In this document: in pieces, positions 21,867 through 31,816 of the stretch
Position numbering within the stretch: the first letter of the stretch is position 1
Layout: every line of letters begins with the position of its first letter
NCBI GenBank assembly: GCA_037349105.1
Contig: JAYJMM010000120.1
Location: 7,940,001 to 8,004,000 of the forward strand
DNA: 64,000 nt
Source of the DNA: Limnomonas spitsbergensis
Taxonomy: Eukaryota > Chlorophyta > Chlorophyceae > Chlamydomonadales
Direction: 5' to 3'
Made by a program: the position numbers and the translations under genes
The notes under the pieces: generated by a model
What the model saw: only the letters and a program-made list of their open reading frames with translations
What the model was told of the DNA's origin: nothing
The model's database searches: none

Positions 21867-22795
21867 TTCTCTAGGCGGTGCTCAATCAAACTCTTTTGCA
21901 CCCACGTCATGTTTTATGGCTGGTGGCTATGGGGTTCATTCCCACGCCACTGTCGTGGTTGTGTGCTAGTTGCTTGCCCAGGGGGGTCACTGGTTTTCGC
22001 TTTCTGTCCTAGTGTATCAAGTGCCTGTACCGGTTTACGGGCACATGTCCCATGCATCAAGCGTGATGCTCTGTTGGACTGTAAAAACTTCACAAACTTC
22101 ACAGCCCAGCACACCGCTAGGTCCAACTTCAGACACATGCAGAGGCATCAGCTCAGCGCACTGCTAGACCTGACCTGAGCGAGATGCATGGGGAGCACAG
22201 CACCACAGCGCACAGCTGGACTGTTCCAGTGGGAGATGGCAGCTAGTACGTGCCATGCTCACATCCAGGCAGAGATGGCACCAAGATTGCCATGCTCCTA
22301 GTTTAGCCAGTGCGATATATTACTCTATACAGACTGCATCAAATGTTTGTAAGGCGCACTGCTAGACCTGACCTGGGCGAGATTCATGGGGGGTACAGCC
22401 AGCACAGCGCACTGCTGGACTGTTCCAGTCGCAGATGGTTTGTGAAGCGCACTGCCAGGCCTCACCTGAGACATCAGGTGGGTGATCTGATCCGCGGTGA
22501 ATCCGTACTGTGACATGAAGTCAAACCAGGCACTGAGGCTCTCAATGCAGAGGACCTGATCAGGTAGGGTTTTTGTTTGTTAACGGTATGAGTGGACTAT
22601 GCCCACTAGGCAGCGGTGCAGAGAACCTGGCCACTTTGGCGGACAGACAAGGCTCACCACCGCCCCATGAAGTGACAACAGAAGCCTTATACCATATTGT
22701 CATGACTCATGAGAGCCCATGCCCAGGCAGTGCACAATATTCAGTGCCGGGATCTACAAGTATCAAATGCGGCATTGAGTGCACGTGCATGAGGC

Positions 22796-23317
22796 CTAAT
22801 CATCTGCGTCTGCCTTCAACTGTGCAGCTTCCAATGAGCAAATCCTCAAGATCTGTCGGAATCGGGATGCTTGGTTTAGGATTGATCTCTTTTGGCACAG
22901 GTCACTGGCATAATCGCTCAGAGGTTTCACGCCATGAGTGAGAGGGTGGAATCTCAGCTTCCCCTCTTGACCGACCTGAGGATGCCGCAACGCCAAGCTG
23001 CTCAATTCCACTGCTGACATGTATCGTAGCAGGCTGCTCAGGTTATCTTCAAGTCTCGCTTGCTGCTCAGGTTCTATCAACTCTGGAGCGACACGTGTCA
23101 AATCGAGCCACTGTGAGGGCTCGAAACGCACCCCGTTATCGCTGAATGTTTGTTGGCAAGATTTGCAGTGATCGATATTGCTAGAGGAAGGAAGGCATCG
23201 GGTCTGAAAGTGGGCTCTATCACGGGCAAGCGATTTTGGCAGTGCGAGAGCGCTACAGTGCTTACAAGCGCTACCATTCCTCACGAATAAATCACATTTC
23301 TGCATACCGATAATCAT
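22796..23317 (-). CDS. Intronless Cys-rich hypothetical ORF
   Basis: A 173-codon ORF contains CKHC, then His and Cys, then CKSC, spaced like two zinc-binding hooks near residues 18-55, followed by a mostly helical region (EPEQQARLEDNLSSLLRYM). Upstream on the same strand (23320-23390) the frame shows IVLIADIIEIDMNRA interrupted by a stop, so this may be the decayed end of a longer, possibly transposon-borne, protein. I do not recognise a family. Confidence 0.35.
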   Translation of the reverse strand: MIIGMQKCDLFVRNGSACKHCSALALPKSLARDRAHFQTRCLPSSSNIDHCKSCQQTFSDNGVRFEPSQWLDLTRVAPELIEPEQQARLEDNLSSLLRYMSAVELSSLALRHPQVGQEGKLRFHPLTHGVKPLSDYASDLCQKRSILNQASRFRQILRICSLEAAQLKADADD

Positions 23318-24067
23318 GCTCTGTTCATGTCGATCTCTATGATATCGGCTATCAACACAATTGTGCCCGTGTCAAAAGGCATGTCTAAAGAGTCACACAT
23401 GGGATCTAGGGGACGGTCGCATGATCCCTTAACCGGAGATTGCAATAACCAGCGATAATATTCCTTAAGCCATTCTCCAGACTTTCCTGTTTTATCTCTG
23501 CAACAGCACGTTGTTGATATATCTGCTTTTGAAGGAAGGCTGTTCTCATCGAAGTCAGCCAGACTGGGGATCCACAGTTCGACACCCCTTTGCCCCGAAT
23601 TCTATGATGCCGTTTCGCCATTGATCAGCCATGTCTCATGAAGCATGAAGGGGCGCTATCCGCCTGCCAGGATCAGATCCAGCAGGTCCATGCATAATGA
23701 TCCACCTGCAAGAAAATGGTAGGGGGCCACAGAGAATTGCCCAGCTTAGAGACCGACCATTTTTAGATACATCTGAACACTGATAATTCTTGATGTCGTA
23801 CAGTACAAATCAGCTTGATCAAGGCCTACAACTGGGATGGCCTGATGCAATTTCTAAAGCTCGCTAAGGTCGCCGATGCGGTTGCGCCTTTCTGTGCCCT
23901 GAGGTATAACGAGGGGTTGTAACATCATTGCCTGCTTGGCAAGGTCCTCTGTCCCATGAGCCCAGCCATGGTTGAGCAACAGTCTATCAAAGGTGGTATT
24001 GGTCGCTGCTCAAGGACCTCCAAAGCCTCACGTGCTTTAAGTCCCACCAGACGTCAAACAAAAATGA

Positions 24068-24308
24068 GCAACATGCAGGAGTGAGTGCATCGAAGTTTCC
24101 AATGTCTGGTCACAGGCCCCCATGCGTGGCATTCTTTAAGCAATGCGTGGGTGCCCGTCGCCCATATCCATGTCCGCCAACATGCGTTTCGCATGCGAAT
24201 AAACCTTTCTCCGTTTACCTCCCCGAGCCTGTGTTTCCGGCTGTGGGACTCGGCCACTGGCGTGGTGACAAGAAGCTACCCGTCATGATGGGCATAATGC
24301 AAAATAAT
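24068..24308. repeat. 240-bp direct repeat, copy 1
   Basis: GCAGGAGTGAGTGCATCGAA through AATAATGAAGATTCAGG is repeated at 24658-24905 with about 95% identity by eye. The two copies lie 588 bp apart with unrelated sequence between. Confidence 0.9.
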
Positions 24309-24657
24309 GAAGATTCAGGCTAAGTATGAACATAGTTCCGGTGCCTAGTGCAGACATACGGTCCGGTCACATGGTAGAGTCCAGACAAGGTATTGAATGG
24401 TAGGGGACATAGGCCCCAACTGGTGAACTGGCCCATAAGAGTCACCATGCATGCATGCAGCTTTGCCATGCAAAAACCTTAGTCAACAGTACTAGGCCAT
24501 TTGAACACGGGGCAATACGGTATGCTTCAGGGCATGGGGTTTGAGTCCAAACATACATGGCATCCCTGTTGGAGAGAATGCACTGTGTGTCACAATGATA
24601 GATTGACATGGCTAAAGGCTATTCATTGTTTCAGCCTATATCAGCTATCAGGCAGCA

Positions 24658-24905
24658 AAATGCAGGAGTGAGTGCATCGAAGTTTCCAATGTCTGGTCAC
24701 AGGCCCCCATGCATGGCATTCTGCTACCAATGCATGAGTACCCGTCGCCCATATCCATGTCCGCCAACATGCTTTTCGCATGCGAATAAACCTTTCTCCG
24801 TTTACCTCCCCGAGCCTGTGTTTCCGACTGTGGGACTCGGCCACTGGCGTGGTGACAAGAAGCTACCCGTCATGATGGGCATAATGCAAAATAATGAAGA
24901 TTCAG
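24658..24905. repeat. 240-bp direct repeat, copy 2, extended by a degenerate third unit
   Basis: After this copy the last 80 bp recur in degenerate form at 24935-25050 (GGTGACAAAAAGCAAGCTAC ... AAATAATGATGACTCAGGCT). The centre of that partial unit has been replaced by twin hairpins. Confidence 0.88.
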
Positions 24906-24927
24906 ATTCAGGGACCACACGCACTTT

Positions 24928-24998
24928 CATAACTGCTGTGGGACTCCACAGCAGTTATGTCACCAGGCCAGTTGGACTCCACAACTGGCCTGGTGACA
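24928..24998. repeat. Twin perfect hairpins with the same loop
   Basis: Hairpin 1 (24928-24959) has a 14-bp perfect stem CATAACTGCTGTGG with loop GACT. Hairpin 2 (24958-24998) has a 17-bp perfect stem TGTCACCAGGCCAGTTG with loop GACTCCA. They overlap by two bases, and both have GGACTCCA at the apex although the stems are unrelated. Confidence 0.93.
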
Positions 24999-25680
24999 AA
25001 AAGCAAGCTACTAGTAATGGGCACCGTGCTAAATAATGATGACTCAGGCTAGCAAAGCGAGCATGGGAATCAACAGGCAGGGTGCAAAACACTGTATCAC
25101 CTTCAGCCTGGAATATTCACGTGCATACAGAATGTATTTACCAATGAAAATGTTGGATCAGGCTATGCTGCATGAACCCCTATATCATCCTCTCTCCAAG
25201 CTTGACAGGCAGCGCCAATAATCGGCATGCATCCAGGGTGGGCTGTTTCGCCATGTGACAGGGTCAGTGTCCAAGTCACACTGTACATTACAGTGTCCAA
25301 CTGACCATAAATGACCGTACATGGCCGTTGTCTTTGCAAATTGGTTGATTCAACCATCTCGGATGCATACCGTGCGCCACAACAACCCTTCACAAAATCA
25401 GGACAACGGCATTGCAACGACATCGTGATGAAGTCCCATGGTATGTGAACTGTTCCATTACCTCGAGGCCTGTAAACCCAGCATGCATCCCTGGGTGAGG
25501 GGGCAACAGGAGGTAGACTGCACCATGTGGTCAAGCACAGGGGTGATGAGCATTGCAGGCAGGCCCGCGGCTGAAAGCCCTGCAGCATTCATTCCCTCAG
25601 CATGAGCCAGCTGTCTAGGGATATCGCCTTGGACTTACTGCGTGTGAGTGTCCCTGTGGCCGCTAAGGAGCGGCTCCCAC

Positions 25681-28600
25681 TCATCGGTCGGGCAGCGCCG
25701 TCCCGCGCTCCAGGTTGGCCTTTGTCTCCGCGGTGTATTTCCCATACGCACGCTCAATCTTCTTGTTGAAGTGCGCGTTGCGGTCGTTGATGTAATCAAT
25801 GTCCTTGCTGTCGCGGAAGGCACGGCGACGGCTGAAGTCGGACCGTTGCCGCTCTCTGCACGCACAGTTGCACAATCGAAAGTGGATATGAAGTGTATTA
25901 TATAGCAGGCAAGGTTTCAAACCACCCATCAGCTGAGACAGCTGACAGGGCGAAAACACCCATGAGGCCGAATGTCAGCCGACTTCTCTGGACATCTGCG
26001 TTTTTGATAAATGCGAGGCAGCTGTTTGCGTAAATGTGAGGCAGCTGTTATAGCCCATGACAATAGGCCACCCTTCAGAGGTAGCGTGTTTGATAGGTTG
26101 GGGTTGGGAGCAGATCCACCTCCACTGATCCATACCATCCCACCCAGGATCCCACCTGTCAGTGAGCTCTGCCACCATCTTATCCACATTGGCCTCGGGG
26201 GCTGCCGGTGCGTTTCCATACTGCAGGTTGTCTGCGCCCTTGTAGAAGTCCGGATCGCGCGCCTTAGCAGCCTCGTACTCCTCTTGGGTGTAGGGGATCT
26301 GAACACAGAAGGGATTCGGTTAAGATTGGGATCCATGTCCAAGAGCAGGGATGCAGATATTTGCTGGGGTTATCTGGATCTATGATTGCCAGCATGGGGT
26401 CTGCTTGAACGAGGGTGTGTGGATCTGAATCAATGCCTGAGGAGGGGGGAGTGGCTGAGAGGTTGTGGCACAAAACAAAGGACGGGGGGAGGTCCACAAG
26501 CCATGGGGATCTGGATCTACAAGCTGGGTTGGAGGGCAAACCAACCTCCAGGCACAACATCCATCTCGATCCTATATCCAGAATTATATCCAGATCTAGA
26601 CATGTACACAGCAAGGCAATCCTCTGTTGATGTTGCGTCCATGCAGGCTGCACAGTGCACACACCTTGTCGGAGCGTTTGAGGTACGCATTGTACAGCGC
26701 CTTGGTGTTGAACACGTCCCAGCCCTCGGGCGTCTCTTTCTTCTCCTTCTTCTTGTATTGAAGCTCTGCATGCTCAACTGTCTCCAATCTGGCAGGATCA
26801 AGTGACCAAGCGGGTTGGAAGTTTCACCATCAGACCACACTTTGAGCATTTCAGCAATGATTTGGGTAACAAGCGACATTGCTTAATTGTAAATGTTAAA
26901 CAACGCTCAATAAATGATAGGAGATGTCAAGTGATAGATCATGTTTACCCAATGTTTACCATGGGGTACCTGATCCGAATCCAGATCTGCACTTCTGTCA
27001 TTTCATATAGCTGGGGAGGTCTGGCGGTCAACAGGCGTTCATGACGGCCAAACAGATTAGGCAGGCCTCTCCCTAATAGATCCCGGCAATGGAGCAGTCC
27101 ATGATAGCAGCATTCATAAATCATAACATATGCAGAGAGAGGCTGGCATTACCCTCAGCAATACACCTGCAGCAGTGCCCGGCTTCAGATGCCTATGCCT
27201 CTGATGCGAGGTGCAAAAGCCTCTGATCAGAGGTGCATTTTTCAAAAAGGTTGAAAAGACCAATTGAGGTTGGTCACTGGTCACAAGGCCCGGTGTCTTA
27301 AGCTGTTTCTGAAGCCAAAGCCTCTTTTGTGTAAAGGTTATTAATGCGAGGGCCCAACCGAATCCAGGCCCAGCCCAAGCCTGATCGAAGGGGCAACACT
27401 ATACGGTCAAACATAACTAAGTCCGCGAGGAGATCTGCGAGCGCCGCACCTGTGTCCCTGCGTGGGGTCCAGGCCCAGCCTCTGAAGCTCCTCGGCCTTG
27501 CGCTTCTGCTTATCCTCAAACCACTTGCGCTTCGCACCCACTGAGCTATCACCTTTGGGGCCATCGTCTAAACCCTGTGCACACAGCAGAAGCAGGGGCG
27601 ACAAAGTCAACCAGAAATTCGATTTTATTTACGAAAAATGGGACGTTGTTTTTCCTTGTAGCTCCAGCCGCTATTCGCACGCCTGCCAGCCCCTAATCCA
27701 GCTCCCCATCTGATGCATGCAGCATAGGGGCACATCTCTTAACTTACATACAGCCAGAGATGAGACTTAGCGTTCCGGTACAGGCAGCCTGCTAGCCTTC
27801 AAGGTACAGGCATCGACAGCGTCCAATCAACAGCGTCCACTCCAGCCATGGGACAGCCCTCTCTGCTGCCTCCATATTTGCCTGCCTATTACGCAACCAT
27901 TCTCATGGTGCATCATAAAGTGATACACCACATGTCCACATGATGTGCCCCCCACCTTTTGCCGCTTCTTCTCAGCCACCACGGCGGTCTGGTTAGCTTT
28001 CCGGCACTGAGATAGACGCTGCCGCAGCGCATACAGCTTCTTCTGCCTCTCGTTCATGTTGGCAAAGGGATCCACACCATCTTCGGGGCCGCCCTCCTCA
28101 TCCTCCTCGCCGGGACCTGAGGGACATCAAACTGGACTTGACAGCACAACGGAACACAAACTGGAGATCAAAGGAAATGATTGGAGAAAGGACATCGAGG
28201 CAGTCAATGCACCGAAAGAGGCGCAAGGAACTGGTGAGCCTTCCCATACTGCAAAAGCATGGGCTGCATTGAACATGCAGTCGGCAATGGCATATCCGTT
28301 CATGCCCCGCTTTGCAACAGACAACGACGCGTATGCTCAATGCTCGATGCACTGTTTACGCAGAGCAGATCATATCGACTCCGAGACATGAGATGAATAA
28401 TGGATGACGAACCCTTTTTAAGTAAACTCTGATCGGTGCCTCAGCCCATGTCAGTAACCAGCCAGTCGTCTGCACAGGCAATCAAGGACCATGCAACTTT
28501 TGCTACAACCCATCATATTTGGTTTCAGATTTCAAATATTTGAAGTCATGCATTGGCCATTACCTGCATCCTCCTGAGCATGCTCAGAGGCACTTGATCG

Positions 28601-29300
28601 CCCGGCTGCTGCTGCTGTAGTTGCCCTGGGAGCTACTGCAGCCTCGGCCACCTGCCAGCAGGTGACACCAAAATAACAGAGAGCGTGTATGTCAGAGTCT
28701 TGGTACCCTTGTTTAAGCTAGTCTAAGCACGTAAACCCTGGAACCCCCGAGGAACCCCCGAGGAAACCCTGGACCCCCCCGAATCAACCAGGATTCAACA
28801 AACCCTACAGCCAACACAGCATTGTTTCAAATAAAAACACGAACGCACTCCCTGTTTGGGTAAGTCCAACCCTAGCTACGACAAAGCCCCCTGTCCACTT
28901 GCCAAACACTGTAGTCGTATAAATATAGAACTACCCCAAGAGTATAGCCTATGGCTCACCAAGCACAATACTCATTCAGGCAGCCCGCCTGTCCCAGTCC
29001 CTGCCTATGGAGCAGAGTACAGCATTCTGTACCTGACCCTGACCCGGCATATAGCACACACCACAGGGTTGGCTGCCCGGGGCTCACCCTCTCATCAGCC
29101 GCTCGCACCTCATCATCGTCATCAGAGAGCACCGCCGCTTTTGAGGCAGGTTTTTGTGCCTGTGCTGCCTCCCTCATCTCCTGCAGGCGCCGCCTAGACG
29201 CCTCATCCGGGTCCAGCTGCTTCAGCGGATCGCACTTCAGCGCCGCCAGCTCCTCCCTCTGCTGCTTAAGCTTGAGCAGGGTCTGCAGGCGGCTCGGCAG
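25681..29300 (-). CDS. SYF2: Pre-mRNA-splicing factor SYF2
   Basis: SYF2 is a small nuclear protein of the Prp19-associated spliceosome complex. Exons on the minus strand are 29088-29300, 28564-28651, 27956-28116, 27450-27574, 26665-26788, 26156-26298 and 25681-25855, with matching phases throughout. Diagnostic stretches are [70 protein letters not shown] and the C-terminal [20 protein letters not shown] ... [18 protein letters not shown]. The most upstream exon ([20 protein letters not shown]) follows a stop just before its acceptor, so at least one earlier exon must lie beyond the 32-bp array; I could not find it. Only the N-terminal 70 residues are unfamiliar. The spliced core is intact. 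Confidence 0.93.
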
Positions 29301-29304
29301 CTAG

Positions 29305-29990
29305 GGGGCCAGGTGCAGGGAATAGGGTCAGCTGGGGGGGCAGGTACAGGGGATAGGGGTCAGCTGGGGGGGCAGGTACAGGGGATAGGGGTCAGCTGGG
29401 GGGGCAGGTGCAGAAGATAGGGGTCAGCTGGGGGGGCGGGTACAGGGGATAGGGGTCAGCTGGGGGGCCAGGAACAGGGGATAGGGGTCAGCTGGGGGGC
29501 CAGGTGCAGGGGATAGGGGTCAGCTGGAGGGCCAGGTACAGGGGATAGGGGTCAGCTGGGGGGGCAGGTACAGGGGATAGGGGTCAGCTGGGGGGCCAGG
29601 TGCAGGGGATAGGGGTCAGCTGGGGGGCCAGGTACAGGGGATAGGGGTTAGCTGGGGGGCCAGGTGCAGGGGATAGGGGTCAGCTGGGGGGCCAGGTGCA
29701 GGGGATAGGGGTCAGCTGGGGGGCCAGGTACAGGGGATAGGGGTCAGCTGGGGGGCCAGGTGCAGGGGATAGGGGTCAGCTGGGGGGCCAGGTGCAGGGG
29801 ATAGGGGTCAGCTGGGGGGGCAGGTACAGGGGATAGGGGTCAGCTGGGGGGGCAGGTGCAGAAGATAGGGGTCAGCTGGGGGGGCAGGTACAGGGGATAG
29901 GGGTCAGCTGGGGGGCCAGGTACAGGGAATAGGGGTCAGCTGGGGGGCCAGGTACAGGGGATAGGGGTCAGCTGGGGAGGGCCAACTGCA
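29305..29990. repeat. 32-bp array of reiterated 3' splice sites upstream of a SYF2 exon
   Basis: About 21 units of GGGGATAGGGGTCAGCTGGG plus GGGCCAGGTACA fill 690 bp. On the minus (gene) strand each unit reads as a pyrimidine tract ending CCCCCCAG/CTG. The true acceptor at 29301, CCCCCTAG/CTG, is the first unit of the array, so the array repeats the acceptor and the first exon bases. Confidence 0.95.
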
Positions 29991-30578
29991 GCCAGCTGGG
30001 GAGCTGTGGAGGGCCAGGATCAAGTGAAGATAGTACAGCGAGCACGAAAGCCTAGTTTAGGGATACGGGTTCTGGTTCGGCACGGAAAAGGTGGTGTCAG
30101 CAGAGTAGCCCTCTCGCAAATGTTTATATACCAGTATAGTGAGCACCAGACCACCTTTGGCAGGCCACCAGGCGATTGCAGTTGGGCGAATGGGGAAGAA
30201 ACTTTCACCCGCACTGCGTCAGGTGGACTACGCATGAGAGCTTGCTGCCCCGGGCCCCCAATATTAAGCTGAATTGTAGCTGAAGCGCGCTGAAATAAAT
30301 ATGACCTCTCCCCATGTCTTCAAACGCGGCAAGGTACGCGGATGGTCATTCTTTTCCTCGGTGACATCAGCAATGAGGACATCCTTTTCATTAAAGAACA
30401 GGTGGTTGATTTATATTTGCCTACGCAGGTAATTTGATGTTACTATACAGGCAAAATCCTCAGCACACATGCCCGGAGTCGAGCAACTAAATTGTGAAGG
30501 TATTCAGACGCGTGAACCGATGCGGAGCCTCAGGATTGTGTGAGTGCAGGGGAGCAACCAAGCCACCAGGCGAAATCT
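29991..30578. other. Spacer between cyclophilin and SYF2, with a MITE and a copy of the cyclophilin 3' end
   Basis: A MITE copy lies at about 30108-30300 (GCACCAGACCACCTTTGGCA ... GAATTGTAGCTGAAGCGCGC). At 30451-30480 a degenerate copy of the cyclophilin stop-codon region (GGCAAAATCCTCAGCACACA) repeats the true one at 30569-30600. SYF2's first exon should be here; none is convincing. The minus strand at 30310-30410 (KDVLIADVTEEKNDHPRTLP) looks coding but has an upstream stop and no acceptor. Confidence 0.45.
30108..30300 (+). mobile_element. MITE copy, same family as 8056-8245
   Basis: The internal order is the same as in the intact element: CACCAGACCACCTTTGGCAG, a GGCGAATGGGGAAGAAACTT segment, CCCCGGGCCCCC and TTGTAGCTGAAGCGCGCT. 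The terminal repeats are diverged (TAAATATG at the right). Confidence 0.6.
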
Positions 30579-31628
30579 TCAGCGCACCTGCCCGGCATCC
30601 ACGATCTGGACCTGACGAGATGTCTTTCCCGCACGACTGCCCACCACCTCCATGCGCTTGACGGTGGCCATGCCCTCGATGACCTTGCCAAAGACGACGT
30701 GCTTGCCGTCCAGCCAAGGACACGGCACCGTGCACAAGAAGAATTGTGAGCCGTTGGTGTTGGGCCCCGCGTTGGCCATGCTGAGGATTCCGGGGCTGTC
30801 ATGCTTCAAGCTGAAGTCCTCATCGGCAAACGTGGGGCCGTAGATGGACTCGCCGCCGGTGCCATCGCCCTGTCAGGGATGAGGGGTCGGGAGGGCATGA
30901 TAAGAGGATGGATTGCAATGCTCATTTAAGGGAGCCTACGTCCGGGGGAGCAAGTTGTTGCAAGCTCAGCTGCATGGGCCACCGGGCTTTTGTCGGTCAA
31001 GGTTTAGTCCCTTCGAGCTAGTGGTGGCTGCCCAGCGGCCTGCTGCCAAGGACGATATGATGCGCACTCAATGAAACACAGTTCAGTGGAAGGTGAGTGG
31101 AGAGATCTATGGCATGACGGGGATCTGAGTGCCATGCAATCTGGCATGGGCTCTTGTGGTGCATGCATTCCCTTTGGCTTGTTCGATTAAGGGCAAAGGT
31201 AGACCGTGGAAGTCAGGAAAGCTGGTTCATGGTGCTCAAATGCTCAACCAAATCGAGCAACGTGCTGTCCGGTGTTATGTACCCAACGCTTACTTTTGTG
31301 AAGTCGCCACCCTGGCACATGAACCTGCGCAGGCAGAACGCAATCGAGTTTAGTCAAGTCACAACCGGCCAATATCTCATCAAGCCGAGGCTGTGGTTCC
31401 GTCCCCTGCCCGGAAGATTGCCACGCACTCGGGAATGACACGATGGAAAATGGAGCCCTTGTAGTGGAGGCGCTTGCCGGACCTCCCCAAGCCTTTTTCT
31501 CCGGTGCACAGAGATCTGAAGTTCTCGCACGTCTTGGGGCACACGTCCGCAAACAGCTCTATGACAATCCTGCCCGAAGTTTCCCCACCAATCTCCATAT
31601 CGAAGTACACACGGGGGTTGTCCGCCAT
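30579..31628 (-). CDS. Cyclophilin A-type peptidyl-prolyl cis-trans isomerase
   Basis: It catalyses cis-trans isomerisation of Xaa-Pro bonds and is probably cytosolic, since there is no targeting peptide after the chosen Met. Minus-strand exons are 31429-31628, a 31-base micro-exon 31294-31324 ([10 protein letters not shown]) and 30579-30869, giving 173 residues, the usual length. Active-site elements are present: FHRVIPE (catalytic Arg), [17 protein letters not shown] and [11 protein letters not shown], with the Trp and His of the cyclosporin pocket. The insertion [11 protein letters not shown] is the plant/algal-type loop. The frame stays open upstream to 31721, but MADNPRVYF is the standard start. 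The tail reads DAGQVR and stop. A splice at CAG/GTGCGC to a short last exon (giving the common GQL end) is also possible. Confidence 0.96.
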
Positions 31629-31816
31629 TTTATAGTTTAGGTAGCAACAAAGATTTACTGGGCGTGAAGCTAGCTGAGAACTAGGAGGAACAAAGCCCTG
31701 GAAAGAAGCCAAGCTTGACAACCGAATAAACCATCATCGGCGTCGTCACTTCACCGAGATCTGGAGGTCAACGCATCGTCCCATGGGGCACCCCCCTTCG
31801 TCCAATTTTATTATAA
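31629..31816. promoter_or_regulatory. Bidirectional promoter region, cyclophilin / TMTC
   Basis: Only 188 bp separate the two divergent start codons, so both promoters and both 5' UTRs must lie here. TCCAATTTTATTATAAATG precedes the TMTC start, with a CCAAT-like box and an AT-rich stretch. CGGCGTCGTCACTTCACCG forms a GC-rich centre. The regulatory role is inferred from position only. Confidence 0.55.

Noticed and set aside
25163..25588. 141-codon Cys-rich minus-strand ORF near the SYF2 3' end
   Set aside because: No motif, no conservation signal visible and no splice context.
30310..30410. Minus-strand coding-like stretch KDVLIADVTEEKNDHP as SYF2 exon 1
   Set aside because: A stop lies just upstream, there is no start codon in frame and no donor that matches the phase-0 exon at 29300.
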